Positions 7,987 to 16,922 are shown, numbered from the stretch's first letter. The stretch: 64,000 nucleotides of DNA from Luteolibacter algae (GCF_042683045.1 NZ_JBHUIT010000002.1:310001-374000); one strand, 5' to 3'. Numbers and translations: made by a program. The notes: generated from the sequence alone by a model not told the origin.

Positions 7987-10900
7987 TCAGACATTGAGTG
8001 CTGTGAGCAATGCGGTCGAAACCAGGATACACGAAACCCTGGCTTCCGGATAAATACTGGCTACGATTTTACGATAGGCTTCCATTTGCCCTGAGTAACG
8101 CATTCGTAACTCCGCAGCATCGTTAACCCGGTCGGTCTTGTAATCGATGATTTCTACCGAGGTGACCGTATGGTTCCCATCATAATGGACATGTAAGCGA
8201 TCGATAACCCCACTGATCCATTTATCATCGATGACTGCTTCCACGCCCTGCTCCCGGTAAAGGCGGACATTCCGATCGCCCTTGGTGAACAGGCATGCCA
8301 CTTCAGGAACCGCCAGGCAATCGTCGATGATTTTCTCTATTTCAGGTTCAAGCACCGGTTGCGTCCCAAGATCGATCCATTCGATACTTTCGAGAGCACG
8401 ATGAACTTCCGAACCAAAGCTCCGGCCATAGGATGACACGATCGAGGGGATGTGATCATTGGATTTGTCACCACTCGGTGTGCTACGGGAGCGTTTGATT
8501 TCAGCTTTGCCGAGCTGGAGCATCGGGCGGGGGGCGGAAACTGGCAGGAGCTCGATCTCCTCCGCCCAACCCTCATGGCCGATCTCGATACTCTCACCAG
8601 GACTTCCATTCAAGAGTAGTGAATCCATGAGCCAATTGACCAGACTGGCCTTCTGTGGATCGGCCGTTTTCGAGGGCGTATCGATGAAAACGTAGAGACC
8701 GCGTTTTGCCCGCGTTAGGGCGACGTAGAGCTTGCAGAACGCCTCGTAGGTTTGTTGCTCCGACCATTTTTCTTCGGCAGCTCTAAGCTCCGGAATCAAA
8801 GATCTGGCCCAGGCGGCGGGAGCTTCGGATACCCAGTTTTCTCCGATGATTGTATTGAAATGCGACAGCGAGGGAATTTTTTCGCTGCAGATTTCCGGTA
8901 GAATCACGACGTCAAATCCAAGGCCCTTGGATTTATGGATTGTCATTACTTGGACTGCCGCAACGCCGGGACTTTGTGAAATTTTAAGCCGGCTGATCCA
9001 ATCGGCGGCCTCTCTTGGTGAGGCGGCACCTGATCTGTCGAGCTCTCGAAGTGCATGGAGTAAATCGGCAATCCTTCGCTGTCCAAAGTTCTCCAAGGTC
9101 GGACGGAGTGACGAAGTTATCTCCTCAATCATTCCGGCGTATCCGGACTCCGAAATCATCGCGGTCAGGCTCTCCCAGGCTTTCTGCCAAGCGGGTCCGT
9201 ATTGCTGTTCCAGAAAATCTTGAAGCGGTGACATTCGCACGGTATTCCAAGCAAAGCTATCGGATGGATCCGCCAGCCAGCGAAGCAATTGCCAGATCAA
9301 TATGCCTACCGGATGATCTTTCGCCGGCTCTCTTGCTCCTTCTTCGACAACCTGGAAGCCTTCGCTGCGAAGGGTATCCGCCCAATCGCGCACCTCGGTG
9401 TTGGTCTCGACCAATACACCGCAGGAAAGTTTTTTCGAGCCAATGCCTAGCTGGCGGAGTCTGGCGACAACTTGTTCAGTTTTCTCGTCTTTCTCGACGA
9501 TTTCAACCCTACCATAGCCCGCTTTTTCCGGCCGGGCCAGCTGAGGGGCGGAAACGTGCTTTTCCCACTCCCAGCGAGTGGCTGCGGCACCGAATAGCGA
9601 GAACATCACCTGTTTGTCTCCACAGACTTTATTTACCAATTCAAGGATTTCCGGAGACGAGCGCCAAGAAGTTGCCATTGTCGCTGTTTTCAAGCCCGGG
9701 CTGTAGTGATCGGTCAACTCGTCAAACAAACCGACTTCGCCACCACGCCAGGCGTAGATCGCCTGCTTCTTGTCCCCCACGATGAAAACCGTAGAGTCAT
9801 TATCGGTAATGCCTTCATCGATAAGCGGAAGAAGAGCGTTCCACTCATCGCGGCTGGTGTCCTGGAATTCATCCAGCAGCCAGTGGCTGTAGCTGGAATC
9901 GAGACGAAAATCCACCGCCTCGCGTCTCAAACGTGCCTCCTCACCCTGCATCCAGTTTCCCATTAGACGTTTGACGTCGTCGAAGCCCAGCTTTCCCTTC
10001 AGGCGGAGATCCCGCTCAATGAGCGAATCATATGCCGAGATCACCCCGTGCATACCGCGGGTTCGGGAGAGTGCTGCGGCAAACTCGCTGCGGGCGGCGA
10101 GGTGCGCCAGATCCCGTAGCGCTTGCGCAGCAAACCCGGTGATGCTCAGCGGCTGATAATAGGAAATATCGATGGTGCCATCGCCCTCGCGGACGGCTTC
10201 CAAAATCTTCGGAACCAAACCTGTGGCTTTGCCAAGAAGGCCACTACCGACGGTATGTTCACGGAAGGCCTTCACCATTGGTTCGAATGCGCTTTCGTGG
10301 CGCTTCTTCTTGTCCGGCACGTTCGGCCAATCCCGCACGAGCTGATCCAAGAGCGGGCCTTTGCCTTTCTCCCAGTCTTCCTCTGCTGCATTCGCCAATA
10401 CAGCCAGGCCCCATTCCCTGGGAAATGGAGAAACAAAGATCTGGTGCCAAATGGAAATGAATTTCCGCAGTTCCTCGAGAACCCTTGCGCTTTCCTTCCC
10501 GTAACTAGCCCGCCGGAAAATCTCGATAAAACGTTCTTCCATTGCCTCATCCAGCTCTCCGTCAATGAGTCCTTCCAGGAGCTCGTCACGAATACTTTCC
10601 GCAGCCTCGCCTTCAAGCAGGTCAAACTTTCCTCCGGTGATTCCGAGTTCGTATTGGAAACCGCGAACAACTTTGGCGAAGAATCCATCCATGGTGCCAA
10701 GTGTTAGCCTGGGGAGATTTCTGACAGTTTTTTCCAGAATCCCGGGAAAATCCGTTTCAGGCTGCGAAAACTTGGATCTGAGTTCGGATGCGATTTCTTC
10801 GCTTTCAGCCGCGCTCGCCAGTTTACGCAGGATTGCATCGGCGAACTCTCCGGCGGCTTTCCTGGTAAACGTGAGAGCTACAATCTTCTCTGGTTCCACC

Positions 10901-10998
10901 CCGTGAGCCATGAGACCGATGATGCGATCGCTGAGCGTGTAGGTTTTTCCGGAGCCTGCGGAAGCTAAAACCAGAAGGTTGTTCTCTAGGACATTCAT
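7987..10998 (-). CDS. AddA-like UvrD/RecB-family helicase-nuclease
   Basis: 1003-residue superfamily 1A helicase fused to a RecB-type nuclease, for processing double-strand DNA ends. Motif I is ASAGSGKT (12-19), Walker B is LLDEFQDTS (about 371-380), followed by VGDKKQAIYAWRGG, then MTIHKSKGLGFDVV (about 684-697) and ALTRAKRGLYVF (about 756). The C-terminal PD-(D/E)XK nuclease shows the His of GSEVHRALE, an acidic residue in GVIDRLHV, and EIIDYKTD (about 946-953) followed by YSGQMEAYR. This order matches AddA of AddAB. No AddB/RexB-like gene is adjacent, so the partner would be elsewhere. The gene is monocistronic and ends at the atp terminator. Confidence 0.88.
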   Translation of the reverse strand: MNVLENNLLVLASAGSGKTYTLSDRIIGLMAHGVEPEKIVALTFTRKAAGEFADAILRKLASAAESEEIASELRSKFSQPETDFPGILEKTVRNLPRLTLGTMDGFFAKVVRGFQYELGITGGKFDLLEGEAAESIRDELLEGLIDGELDEAMEERFIEIFRRASYGKESARVLEELRKFISIWHQIFVSPFPREWGLAVLANAAEEDWEKGKGPLLDQLVRDWPNVPDKKKRHESAFEPMVKAFREHTVGSGLLGKATGLVPKILEAVREGDGTIDISYYQPLSITGFAAQALRDLAHLAARSEFAAALSRTRGMHGVISAYDSLIERDLRLKGKLGFDDVKRLMGNWMQGEEARLRREAVDFRLDSSYSHWLLDEFQDTSRDEWNALLPLIDEGITDNDSTVFIVGDKKQAIYAWRGGEVGLFDELTDHYSPGLKTATMATSWRSSPEILELVNKVCGDKQVMFSLFGAAATRWEWEKHVSAPQLARPEKAGYGRVEIVEKDEKTEQVVARLRQLGIGSKKLSCGVLVETNTEVRDWADTLRSEGFQVVEEGAREPAKDHPVGILIWQLLRWLADPSDSFAWNTVRMSPLQDFLEQQYGPAWQKAWESLTAMISESGYAGMIEEITSSLRPTLENFGQRRIADLLHALRELDRSGAASPREAADWISRLKISQSPGVAAVQVMTIHKSKGLGFDVVILPEICSEKIPSLSHFNTIIGENWVSEAPAAWARSLIPELRAAEEKWSEQQTYEAFCKLYVALTRAKRGLYVFIDTPSKTADPQKASLVNWLMDSLLLNGSPGESIEIGHEGWAEEIELLPVSAPRPMLQLGKAEIKRSRSTPSGDKSNDHIPSIVSSYGRSFGSEVHRALESIEWIDLGTQPVLEPEIEKIIDDCLAVPEVACLFTKGDRNVRLYREQGVEAVIDDKWISGVIDRLHVHYDGNHTVTSVEIIDYKTDRVNDAAELRMRYSGQMEAYRKIVASIYPEARVSCILVSTALLTALNV

Positions 10999-11125
10999 GA
11001 TTGGGGGCTTTTGGAGGGAAAGATCGCGAATAAGGAATATTGCCTGATGGTATCGGACGGAAAGAGATCGGACTGGGTTTTCTCGGCGGGATCGTATGGG
11101 GTTTTGATGCCCGCTGAAATGAATA

Positions 11126-11154
11126 TTGACAGAAATTAAATCGATTTGTTTAAC
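11126..11154 (+). promoter_or_regulatory. Candidate sigma-70 promoter of the first PEP-CTERM gene
   Basis: TTGACA (11126-11131), a 17-base spacer and TTTAAC (11149-11154, 4 of 6 matches). The predicted start near 11161 lies about 4 bases before the ATG at 11165, so the mRNA would be nearly leaderless. The palindrome CTAACAGTTAG (11153-11163) overlaps the -10 end and the start site and could be an operator. Confidence 0.45.
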
Positions 11155-11164
11155 TAACAGTTAG

Positions 11165-11809
11165 ATGAAAAAACTGAATTCTTATGGAGTGAAGCCCCAC
11201 AAACAATTTGTTTCTTTATTTCTGGTTGCTGCTGGAATGGCAAATGGAGCGGTATTGTTTTCAAATGCTATCGAAGGTGCGGATCCAAATGATTTTGATC
11301 CCTACACGACTGGGCAGATCGTTTTGGAGGGGCTCACTGTCTCAGGAATCGGCAGAGGAGCGGGCATTGCATCCTCCAATGCGGATGACCGCTATAATGC
11401 CCGTGGCTTCAATGAAACCAGTGCGGGTGAGTCGATTGCGGACGATGCTTATTTTACTCTCAGCCTCATACCGGATGCAGGGAAATACATCGATTTCACA
11501 GACTTTGTGTTCACCGGACAGGCTTCCGACACCGGACCCACCAGCATCTTTGTCCGGAGCAGTTTGGATATGTTTGCCGCAGATCTGGGAAGCCCGACGA
11601 CTGATGGGGGAACGATCAATTTGAGCGCGAGCACTTTCCAGGGTGTTTCATCAGCGGTTGAGTTCCGGATCTACGGATACGGGGGAACCTCCGCGCAAGG
11701 AACTTTCAGCATCAACGACTTTGTCTTCAATGGGGAAGTGGTCCCGGAGCCGAGTGTGGCATTGCTCGGAGCAGCGGGCGGTTTGCTTTTGCTGAGACGC
11801 AGACGTTAG
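11165..11809 (+). CDS. PEP-CTERM sorting domain-containing secreted protein
   Basis: 214 residues with an N-terminal signal (hydrophobic FVSLFLVAAGMANGA) and the C-terminal PEP-CTERM signal: VPEPS, a hydrophobic helix (VALLGAAGGLLLL) and RRRR. In this system an exosortase recognises the signal during export to the cell surface or matrix. The body is Ser/Thr/Gly/Asp-rich with short alternating hydrophobic stretches typical of a beta-sandwich, and no catalytic motif is visible. No exosortase or extracellular polysaccharide genes are nearby. No Shine-Dalgarno sequence precedes the ATG. Confidence 0.85.
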   Translation: MKKLNSYGVKPHKQFVSLFLVAAGMANGAVLFSNAIEGADPNDFDPYTTGQIVLEGLTVSGIGRGAGIASSNADDRYNARGFNETSAGESIADDAYFTLSLIPDAGKYIDFTDFVFTGQASDTGPTSIFVRSSLDMFAADLGSPTTDGGTINLSASTFQGVSSAVEFRIYGYGGTSAQGTFSINDFVFNGEVVPEPSVALLGAAGGLLLLRRRR

Positions 11810-11820
11810 CGGTAATAACC

Positions 11821-11856
11821 GTTCGATTGGCAGCGATCATTCGCTGTTGAACTTTT
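11821..11856 (+). terminator. Weak candidate terminator after the PEP-CTERM gene
   Basis: GTTC...CAGCGA (11821-11836) pairs with TCGCTG...GAAC (11841-11852) through an internal loop and is followed by only four T residues. It lies 11 bases after the stop codon and upstream of the methyltransferase gene. Confidence 0.35.
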
Positions 11857-11881
11857 CCGCCAAAAGGTTTCCTCTGGCTGG

Positions 11882-12487
11882 GTGAAGCAAAGAAAGTTCG
11901 GCGAGAGAAGTCATGGCGACAAGGGACGGCAGGCGCGGGAAAACCGGCATGTGAAGCCGATAGAGGAGAAAAGCACGCCTTCGCTCGATGAGCATGATCT
12001 TATGAGAATTATTGCGGATACGGAAGTTCCGTTCCTCTTGGTCCTGGATTGTGTGCAGGATCCCCATAATCTAGGAGCCATTTTGCGAACTGCGGACGGT
12101 GCGGGAGTTCACGCCGTGATTGCACCGAAAGACAAGGCGGTCGGGATCACGGAAACTGTGAGGCGTATTTCCGTTGGGGCCGCGGATTATGTTCCGTTTG
12201 TGCAAGTTACGAATCTTGCCCGGACCATGGAGCAGCTGAAGGAAGCCGGGGTATGGTTCGTTGGCACATCGGATCGTGCGGAAAAAACTCTTTACGATCT
12301 GGATTTGAAGGGACCGCTGGCGCTGGTGCTCGGAGCGGAAGAGAAAGGGATGCGTAGGCTGACCGAGGAAAACTGCGATTTCCTGGCAAAGCTGCCGATG
12401 GCTGGCCAAGTGGAGTGTTTGAACGTCTCCGTGGCAGCGGGCATTTGCTTGTTTGAGGCGGTGAGACAGCGTAACGCGGGAATCTGA
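11882..12487 (+). CDS. TrmH/SpoU-family RNA 2-prime-O-methyltransferase (RlmB-like)
   Basis: 201-residue SPOUT methyltransferase. Motif 1 is DPHNLGAILRTADGAG (about 60-75), motif 2 is LVLGAEEKGMRRL and motif 3 is LPMAGQVECLNVSVAAGICLFE, which together form the knotted AdoMet site. The pattern is closest to RlmB, which methylates G2251 of 23S rRNA, but the N-terminal substrate-binding domain is very short, so the target RNA is uncertain. The start is a GTG at 11882; the basic N-terminus that follows (KQRKFGERSHGDKG) supports it over the next in-frame ATG near 12002. It overlaps the metallophosphoesterase start by one base. Confidence 0.88.
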   Translation: MKQRKFGERSHGDKGRQARENRHVKPIEEKSTPSLDEHDLMRIIADTEVPFLLVLDCVQDPHNLGAILRTADGAGVHAVIAPKDKAVGITETVRRISVGAADYVPFVQVTNLARTMEQLKEAGVWFVGTSDRAEKTLYDLDLKGPLALVLGAEEKGMRRLTEENCDFLAKLPMAGQVECLNVSVAAGICLFEAVRQRNAGI

Positions 12488-13305
12488 TGAAGTTGCCGGT
12501 CCGGATATTTTCCGATCTTCATCTGGGTCACAAGGCATCCCGCATTTCTGACGTCGAGATGCTTCGGCCACTCTTTCGTGGGGCTGGCACGGTGGTTTTC
12601 AATGGTGACACATGGGAGGAAAAAGTCCCCCCGTGGCGTGAAAAATCCGCCGCCTATCTGACTCGGATGAGAAAAGTGATCGAAGAGGAGAACTGCGAGG
12701 CTATTTTCTTGCGCGGGAACCATGACCCGGGGTTCGAAGGAAGTCCGTTTTTGGAATTGGCCGAGGGGCGGATCGTAATTTCCCACGGGGATGGATTGCT
12801 GCGTTCATCCTCTCCCTGGAAGCACGAGATTCTTGCTGGAGCCGACGTGGTCGAGGAAATCTGGAGCCGGTATCCCCGTGCGGGCACGGATGTGAACGAC
12901 CGGCTAGAGATAGCCCGGGAAATCGCTTGCAAACTGGTCACCCGGAATCATCCGGAAGGTAGAAGCCTCATCGCGCGAGCGATGGATGCCGCCTTCCCTC
13001 CCCAGCGTGCGCTGGCAATGCTTTCCGCATGGGCAACCCAGTGGAAATATGCCGCGGAGTTCTGCGAAACCTATTTTCCTCAATCTGAGGTTTTCATCAT
13101 GGGACATTTCCACCGCAGCGGAATTCAAACGTTGGGCCGGAGATCCATCGTCAATACCGGTTCATTCGTGGTCCCCAGTCAGGCGAAGATTGCGGAATGG
13201 GACGGCGAATTACTGTCGATTCATAAAATTATCGAAAAAAAATCTGCCGCTGAGATTGCCACACGCGAGGCAATTTGGAGAATTCCGCCTAAATCAAAAA
13301 ATTAG
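12487..13305 (+). CDS. Metallophosphoesterase, LpxH/UDP-diacylglucosamine hydrolase-like
   Basis: 272-residue calcineurin-type phosphoesterase. The metal-ligand series is complete: FSDLHLGH (about 8-15), FNGDTWE (about 38-44), LRGNHDP (about 74-80), ISHGDGL and MGHFHRSG. The family includes LpxH and other phosphohydrolases; the substrate is not decided by sequence. It is translationally linked to the preceding rRNA methyltransferase (TGATG stop/start overlap). The C-terminal tail is basic and poorly conserved. Confidence 0.82.
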   Translation: MKLPVRIFSDLHLGHKASRISDVEMLRPLFRGAGTVVFNGDTWEEKVPPWREKSAAYLTRMRKVIEEENCEAIFLRGNHDPGFEGSPFLELAEGRIVISHGDGLLRSSSPWKHEILAGADVVEEIWSRYPRAGTDVNDRLEIAREIACKLVTRNHPEGRSLIARAMDAAFPPQRALAMLSAWATQWKYAAEFCETYFPQSEVFIMGHFHRSGIQTLGRRSIVNTGSFVVPSQAKIAEWDGELLSIHKIIEKKSAAEIATREAIWRIPPKSKN

Positions 13306-13392
13306 TATTTGCAAAATAACCCTGCCTGTTTTGATACTTCTTTAAAATTATGGGTCGCTTTTGTCACTTTCTAGTGCTACAATCGTCGCGTT

Positions 13393-13716
13393 ATGGCAAC
13401 ACCCACAAAACGAACCCGGTTTTCCCGGAGACTTCCTGACCATGTGACCGATGAACTGTGCAACGTTCTTTCTGAGAAGAAAGTGTTCGGGTTCAACGAT
13501 CTTTTTGAAAGAGTGTTCGAAAACTTGAAACAGCGAAACGCAGTGAGCGGCGGCGAAGAAATGCTTCGTTTACGTTCCTACGAAAAGCTCCAGAATCTGG
13601 TTAACAGAGGCTTGGTCGAAAAAATTGGCAAGGAATACAAGGGCACTGCCCGGGTTCACGAAGCATCCAGCGCCTACGCAGCAGCCCAAGAGGCGGCAGC
13701 CGAAGCAGACGCTTGA
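13393..13716 (+). CDS. Conserved hypothetical small basic protein
   Basis: 107 residues. The N-terminus is basic (TKRTRFSRRLPDHV), the middle is predicted helical (DELCNVLSEKKVFGFNDLFERVFENL and MLRLRSYEKLQNLVNRGLVEKIGKEYKG), and the C-terminal tail is Ala/Glu-rich and probably disordered. The helix-helix-GLVEKIGKEYKG end resembles the helix-wing layout of winged-helix DNA-binding proteins, but this is only an inference. It has its own terminator and an AT-rich upstream region with TACAAT at 13378-13383. No family name is assigned. Confidence 0.6.
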   Translation: MATPTKRTRFSRRLPDHVTDELCNVLSEKKVFGFNDLFERVFENLKQRNAVSGGEEMLRLRSYEKLQNLVNRGLVEKIGKEYKGTARVHEASSAYAAAQEAAAEADA

Positions 13717-13740
13717 TCTTTTTATACATTTCCTGACGAA

Positions 13741-13773
13741 ACCCGTGTCTGAAACATGACACGGGTTTTTTTT
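13741..13773 (+). terminator. Intrinsic terminator
   Basis: ACCCGTGTC (13741-13749) pairs perfectly with GACACGGGT (13758-13766) and is followed by a run of eight T residues. It ends the small hypothetical gene. Confidence 0.92.
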
Positions 13774-13834
13774 CTACCCAAATACGAGCAGAGGGACTAG
13801 GAAACCTCAGCGACTTTCCCAATCACCCCAAACC

Positions 13835-14206
13835 ATGCCAGAAAATTATCTTCCCGTTCTTTTTCAAGTCCTCATCGCATGTGGATTTGCCGTGACGACC
13901 CTAATTCTCAGCGTCGTTTTCGGGCGTTCGGGACGCCGCAGCGCGACCAAGGATAGCGCATACGAATGTGGTATGTTGCCGATCGGTGATGGCGCACCGC
14001 GCTTTTCCGTAAAGTTTTATTTGGTCGCGATGCTCTTCGTGATTTTCGATATCGAGGTGGTGTTCATGTATCCGTGGGCAGTGCAGTTCCGCGATCTTGT
14101 CGCCCACAGCCCTACGGCACTCGTCAGCATGGCAGGCTTCGCCGGAACCTTGGCCATCGCCTACGTTTATGCTCTTAAAAAGGGCGCGCTCAATTGGAAG
14201 AGCTAA
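13835..14206 (+). CDS. nuoA: NADH-quinone oxidoreductase subunit A
   Basis: 123-residue ND3/NuoA homologue, a membrane subunit of respiratory complex I near the quinone site. Three transmembrane helices are seen (about 7-28, 62-86, 95-114). The loop carries the conserved DSAYECGM motif with its cysteine, and helix 2 carries FDIEVVFMYPWA with the conserved acidic residues. It is followed by a Dabb-domain gene and not by nuoB-nuoN, so the rest of complex I must be elsewhere. The leader is C-rich with no Shine-Dalgarno sequence. Confidence 0.93.
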   Translation: MPENYLPVLFQVLIACGFAVTTLILSVVFGRSGRRSATKDSAYECGMLPIGDGAPRFSVKFYLVAMLFVIFDIEVVFMYPWAVQFRDLVAHSPTALVSMAGFAGTLAIAYVYALKKGALNWKS

Positions 14207-14232
14207 AGCTGTTGTAACTTGATTTTTCCCAA

Positions 14233-14550
14233 ATGGTTCATCACGTCGTCTACCTAGAGCTTAACGAATCTGTTGCGGCTGCGACGTTGGAGGAAATGGT
14301 TCGTGCCAGCCGGACGTGGCTGTTGAAGATCCCGGAGGTTTTATCCGTCCGATCCGGTAGAAATCTCGATCCAGAGTCCCAGTGGCAGTTTTTCTACGCC
14401 ATCGAAGTGGACTCCCGGGAAAAATTGAAGTTTGTCATCGCAGACGCTTTCTATTTGAAATTCCTCCAACAGTTTATCGCGCCAAACACAGGCAACAGGT
14501 TCAGCATGGACTTCGAATTGGATCCGTCACGTGAGTTGAAATACTCATGA
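14233..14550 (+). CDS. Dabb (stress-responsive alpha-beta barrel) domain protein
   Basis: 105 residues. The start MVHHVVYLELNE, the central helix and IPEVLSVRSGRN match the Dabb fold, a small dimeric ferredoxin-like barrel also used by olivetolic acid cyclase-type and stress proteins. The substrate and role are unknown. It lies 26 bases after nuoA and could be cotranscribed with it. No catalytic residue can be named with confidence. Confidence 0.8.
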   Translation: MVHHVVYLELNESVAAATLEEMVRASRTWLLKIPEVLSVRSGRNLDPESQWQFFYAIEVDSREKLKFVIADAFYLKFLQQFIAPNTGNRFSMDFELDPSRELKYS

Positions 14551-14660
14551 AGATGAATCGAAGTCAGAGCCTGTTTCCGAAATTGGTATGATACACGCTT
14601 GAAACATCATCGGCTTGTGGGCACGTTCCGCAGCCCGGCAACCACCGCCTACTTAGAGAA

Positions 14661-16394
14661 ATGGCCTCACCAATCCAGATACCAGACAACGCCCCGTTTT
14701 CACCAGAGCAACGCCAGTGGCTCAGCGAATTCCTTGGACAAATGCTCGCCCAGGCACCAGGTGCCGCGCAGCCCGCCGGTCCTGCCGTCCCTGTGACGGT
14801 GCTTTTCGGCTCACAAACTGGCACAGCTGAAGGCTTGGCCAAAAAGCTGGTCAAAGCTCTCAAGAAAGGAAATTTCGAGCCAAATATCCAGGATATGGCG
14901 ACCTATGACAAGGAGCGCCTGGCAAAGGAAAAGAATCTATTGGTTATCACTTCTACCTATGGTGACGGGGAGCCGCCGGACAGTGCTCTTGAGCTCCACA
15001 CCTGGCTGATGAGCGATTCCGCTCCCGCTCTTACCGGGGTTAACTTCTCCGTTCTATCGCTTGGTGATAGCTCGTATCCCGACTACTGCCAGTGTGGTAT
15101 TGAGTTTGACTCCCGTCTGGAGGCTCTCGGGGCGAACCGAATTTACCAACGGGTGGATGTGGATGTGGATCCCGATGAGCCTTATGCGATCTGGTCTAAA
15201 GCCGTTATTGATATTTTAGCTCCAGCAGCAACTGCGCTTGTAGATAGCTCGACTAGCGACGAGATCGAAGAAGTCGGTTTCTCTAAAAAGAATCCATTCC
15301 CTTCCAGAGTTCTCAAAAACTACAATCTCAATGCACCGGGGCCGAAACAGACCAACCATATCGAGTTTTCGCTCGAAGGGTCGGAGCTGGAGTATGAGGT
15401 AGGCGACGCTCTTGGCGTATACCCTGAGAATCCGGAAAACGTGGTGGATGAGATTATTGCAGCACTTCCATTCCGTGCTGGTGAAGTCCCGACCTCCACC
15501 GGGGAGGAAGTGCCGCTTAGGGAAGCGTTGATCCGTCATTACGATATCGGAAATATCAACAAATCACTCATCCAGAAATGGCAGAAGCGGAGTGGCTCGC
15601 CTTATCTGCGTGCGCTGGTGGAAGCGGACGACAAAACCGAGTGGGAGAATTTTTGCTGGGGTCGCGATCTCATCGATCTGGTTCTCAATTTCCCTGCCGA
15701 TTTCACAGATGGTGAAGATTTTGTCTCGGTGTTGAAAAAGCTGCAACCGCGGCTCTACTCCATCGCATCCAGTCCGAAGGCTCACCCGGGTGAAGTTCAT
15801 CTTTGTGTAGGTATTGTCCGGTATGACAGCCATGGTAGAAAGCGCGGGGGAATTTGCTCCACGTATCTTTCGGATCGGATCAAAGACGATTCCTGCCCCG
15901 GTGTTTATGTCCATCACAATCCTGCCTTCAGATTACCGGCGGATGGAAATGTCCCGGTTATCATGGTCGGCCCGGGAACGGGAATTGCTCCTTTCCGTGC
16001 ATTCCTGGAAGAGCGCAAGGCGACAGCCTCGAAAGGCCGTAACTGGTTATTCTTTGGCAATCCTTATCAGGCTAGCGACTTCCTTTACCGGGATGAGCTG
16101 GAAGCCTTCCAGAAAGATGGTGTTCTCAGCCGTATGGATCTTGCCTGGTCCCGCGATCAGAAGGAAAAAATCTATGTCCAGAACCTGATGATCAAAGAAG
16201 GCGCTGAGCTTTGGAAATGGTTCCAGGAAGGGGCGTCTTTTTATGTCTGTGGCGATGCCTCCCGCATGGCCAAAGATGTGGATGCGGCGCTTCTAAGTAT
16301 CGCAAAAGAGCATGGTAAGCTTTCCGATGATGAGGCTGCGGCTTATATTGCACAGCTGAAGAAGGACAAGCACTACCTGCGCGATGTCTACTAG
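14661..16394 (+). CDS. cysJ: Sulfite reductase (NADPH) flavoprotein alpha subunit-type diflavin reductase
   Basis: 577 residues with the diflavin reductase layout. The N-terminal flavodoxin domain (about 45-195) has the FMN phosphate loop GSQTGTAEG and STYGDGEPPD. The middle has an FAD-binding domain with a connecting insert (LYSIASSPKAHPGEVHLCV for the flavin, then GGICSTYLSDR). The C-terminal NADPH domain has VGPGTGIAPFRAFLEER, FFGNPYQASDFLYRDEL and the terminal YLRDVY that stacks on FAD. It would pass electrons from NADPH to a sirohaem partner. No cysI-like haemoprotein gene is adjacent, so the physiological partner is inferred. Confidence 0.88.
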   Translation: MASPIQIPDNAPFSPEQRQWLSEFLGQMLAQAPGAAQPAGPAVPVTVLFGSQTGTAEGLAKKLVKALKKGNFEPNIQDMATYDKERLAKEKNLLVITSTYGDGEPPDSALELHTWLMSDSAPALTGVNFSVLSLGDSSYPDYCQCGIEFDSRLEALGANRIYQRVDVDVDPDEPYAIWSKAVIDILAPAATALVDSSTSDEIEEVGFSKKNPFPSRVLKNYNLNAPGPKQTNHIEFSLEGSELEYEVGDALGVYPENPENVVDEIIAALPFRAGEVPTSTGEEVPLREALIRHYDIGNINKSLIQKWQKRSGSPYLRALVEADDKTEWENFCWGRDLIDLVLNFPADFTDGEDFVSVLKKLQPRLYSIASSPKAHPGEVHLCVGIVRYDSHGRKRGGICSTYLSDRIKDDSCPGVYVHHNPAFRLPADGNVPVIMVGPGTGIAPFRAFLEERKATASKGRNWLFFGNPYQASDFLYRDELEAFQKDGVLSRMDLAWSRDQKEKIYVQNLMIKEGAELWKWFQEGASFYVCGDASRMAKDVDAALLSIAKEHGKLSDDEAAAYIAQLKKDKHYLRDVY

Positions 16395-16449
16395 CGCATT
16401 CTGATGGAGAGTTGCTGCCTCTCCTCGATCATCCCGTATGTTTCCCCAC

Positions 16450-16486
16450 AAAAAGGCCTGCTTCAGATCGGAAGCAGGCCTTTTTT
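16450..16486. terminator. Bidirectional terminator (cysJ / gcvH)
   Basis: AAAAAGGCCTGCTTC (16450-16464) pairs with GAAGCAGGCC (16471-16480) plus a T-run at 16481-16486, leaving a 6-base loop. The A and T runs make it usable from both sides between the convergent genes. Confidence 0.93.
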
Positions 16487-16519
16487 GAATAACTGGCTTA
16501 ACGGTGGCCGGGATAAAAA

Positions 16520-16906
16520 TCAACCAATCAGCTCAGCGTATGCTTCCGGATGAAGTAAATCGGCGGCTTGCTCCGGCTTGGAGAGCTTGATTTTAAAAAT
16601 CCATCCCTCTGCATAAGGCGCGGTATTGACCAGGGAAGGATCGCCTTCCACGGCGGGATTTACCTCGATAACCTCACCGGAGAGCGGAGAATAGATATCC
16701 GAGGCCGCTTTGACGGACTCCACAACAGCCGTCGGATCACCGGCATCCACGGTTTTCCCGATAGGTGGAAGCTCGACGAAGACCACATCGGTGAGTTCTT
16801 CCTGGGCATGATCCGAGATTCCTACAGTGGCGACATCGCCGTCGATGCGGGCCCATTCGTGGGACGATTGAAAAAGTAAATCAGCGGGAATATTGGAAGA
16901 GCTCAT
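16520..16906 (-). CDS. gcvH: Glycine cleavage system H protein
   Basis: 128-residue lipoyl carrier protein that shuttles the aminomethyl group between GcvP, GcvT and lipoamide dehydrogenase. The lipoylated lysine is K66 in VVESVKAASDIYSPLSGEV. The sandwich fold signature (HEWARIDGDVATVGISDHAQEEL and AEGWIFKIKL) is complete. It lies 16 bases downstream of gcvT in the same operon. gcvP is not in the window. Confidence 0.96.
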   Translation of the reverse strand: MSSSNIPADLLFQSSHEWARIDGDVATVGISDHAQEELTDVVFVELPPIGKTVDAGDPTAVVESVKAASDIYSPLSGEVIEVNPAVEGDPSLVNTAPYAEGWIFKIKLSKPEQAADLLHPEAYAELIG

Positions 16907-16922
16907 GGCGGAAATTTGTGAC

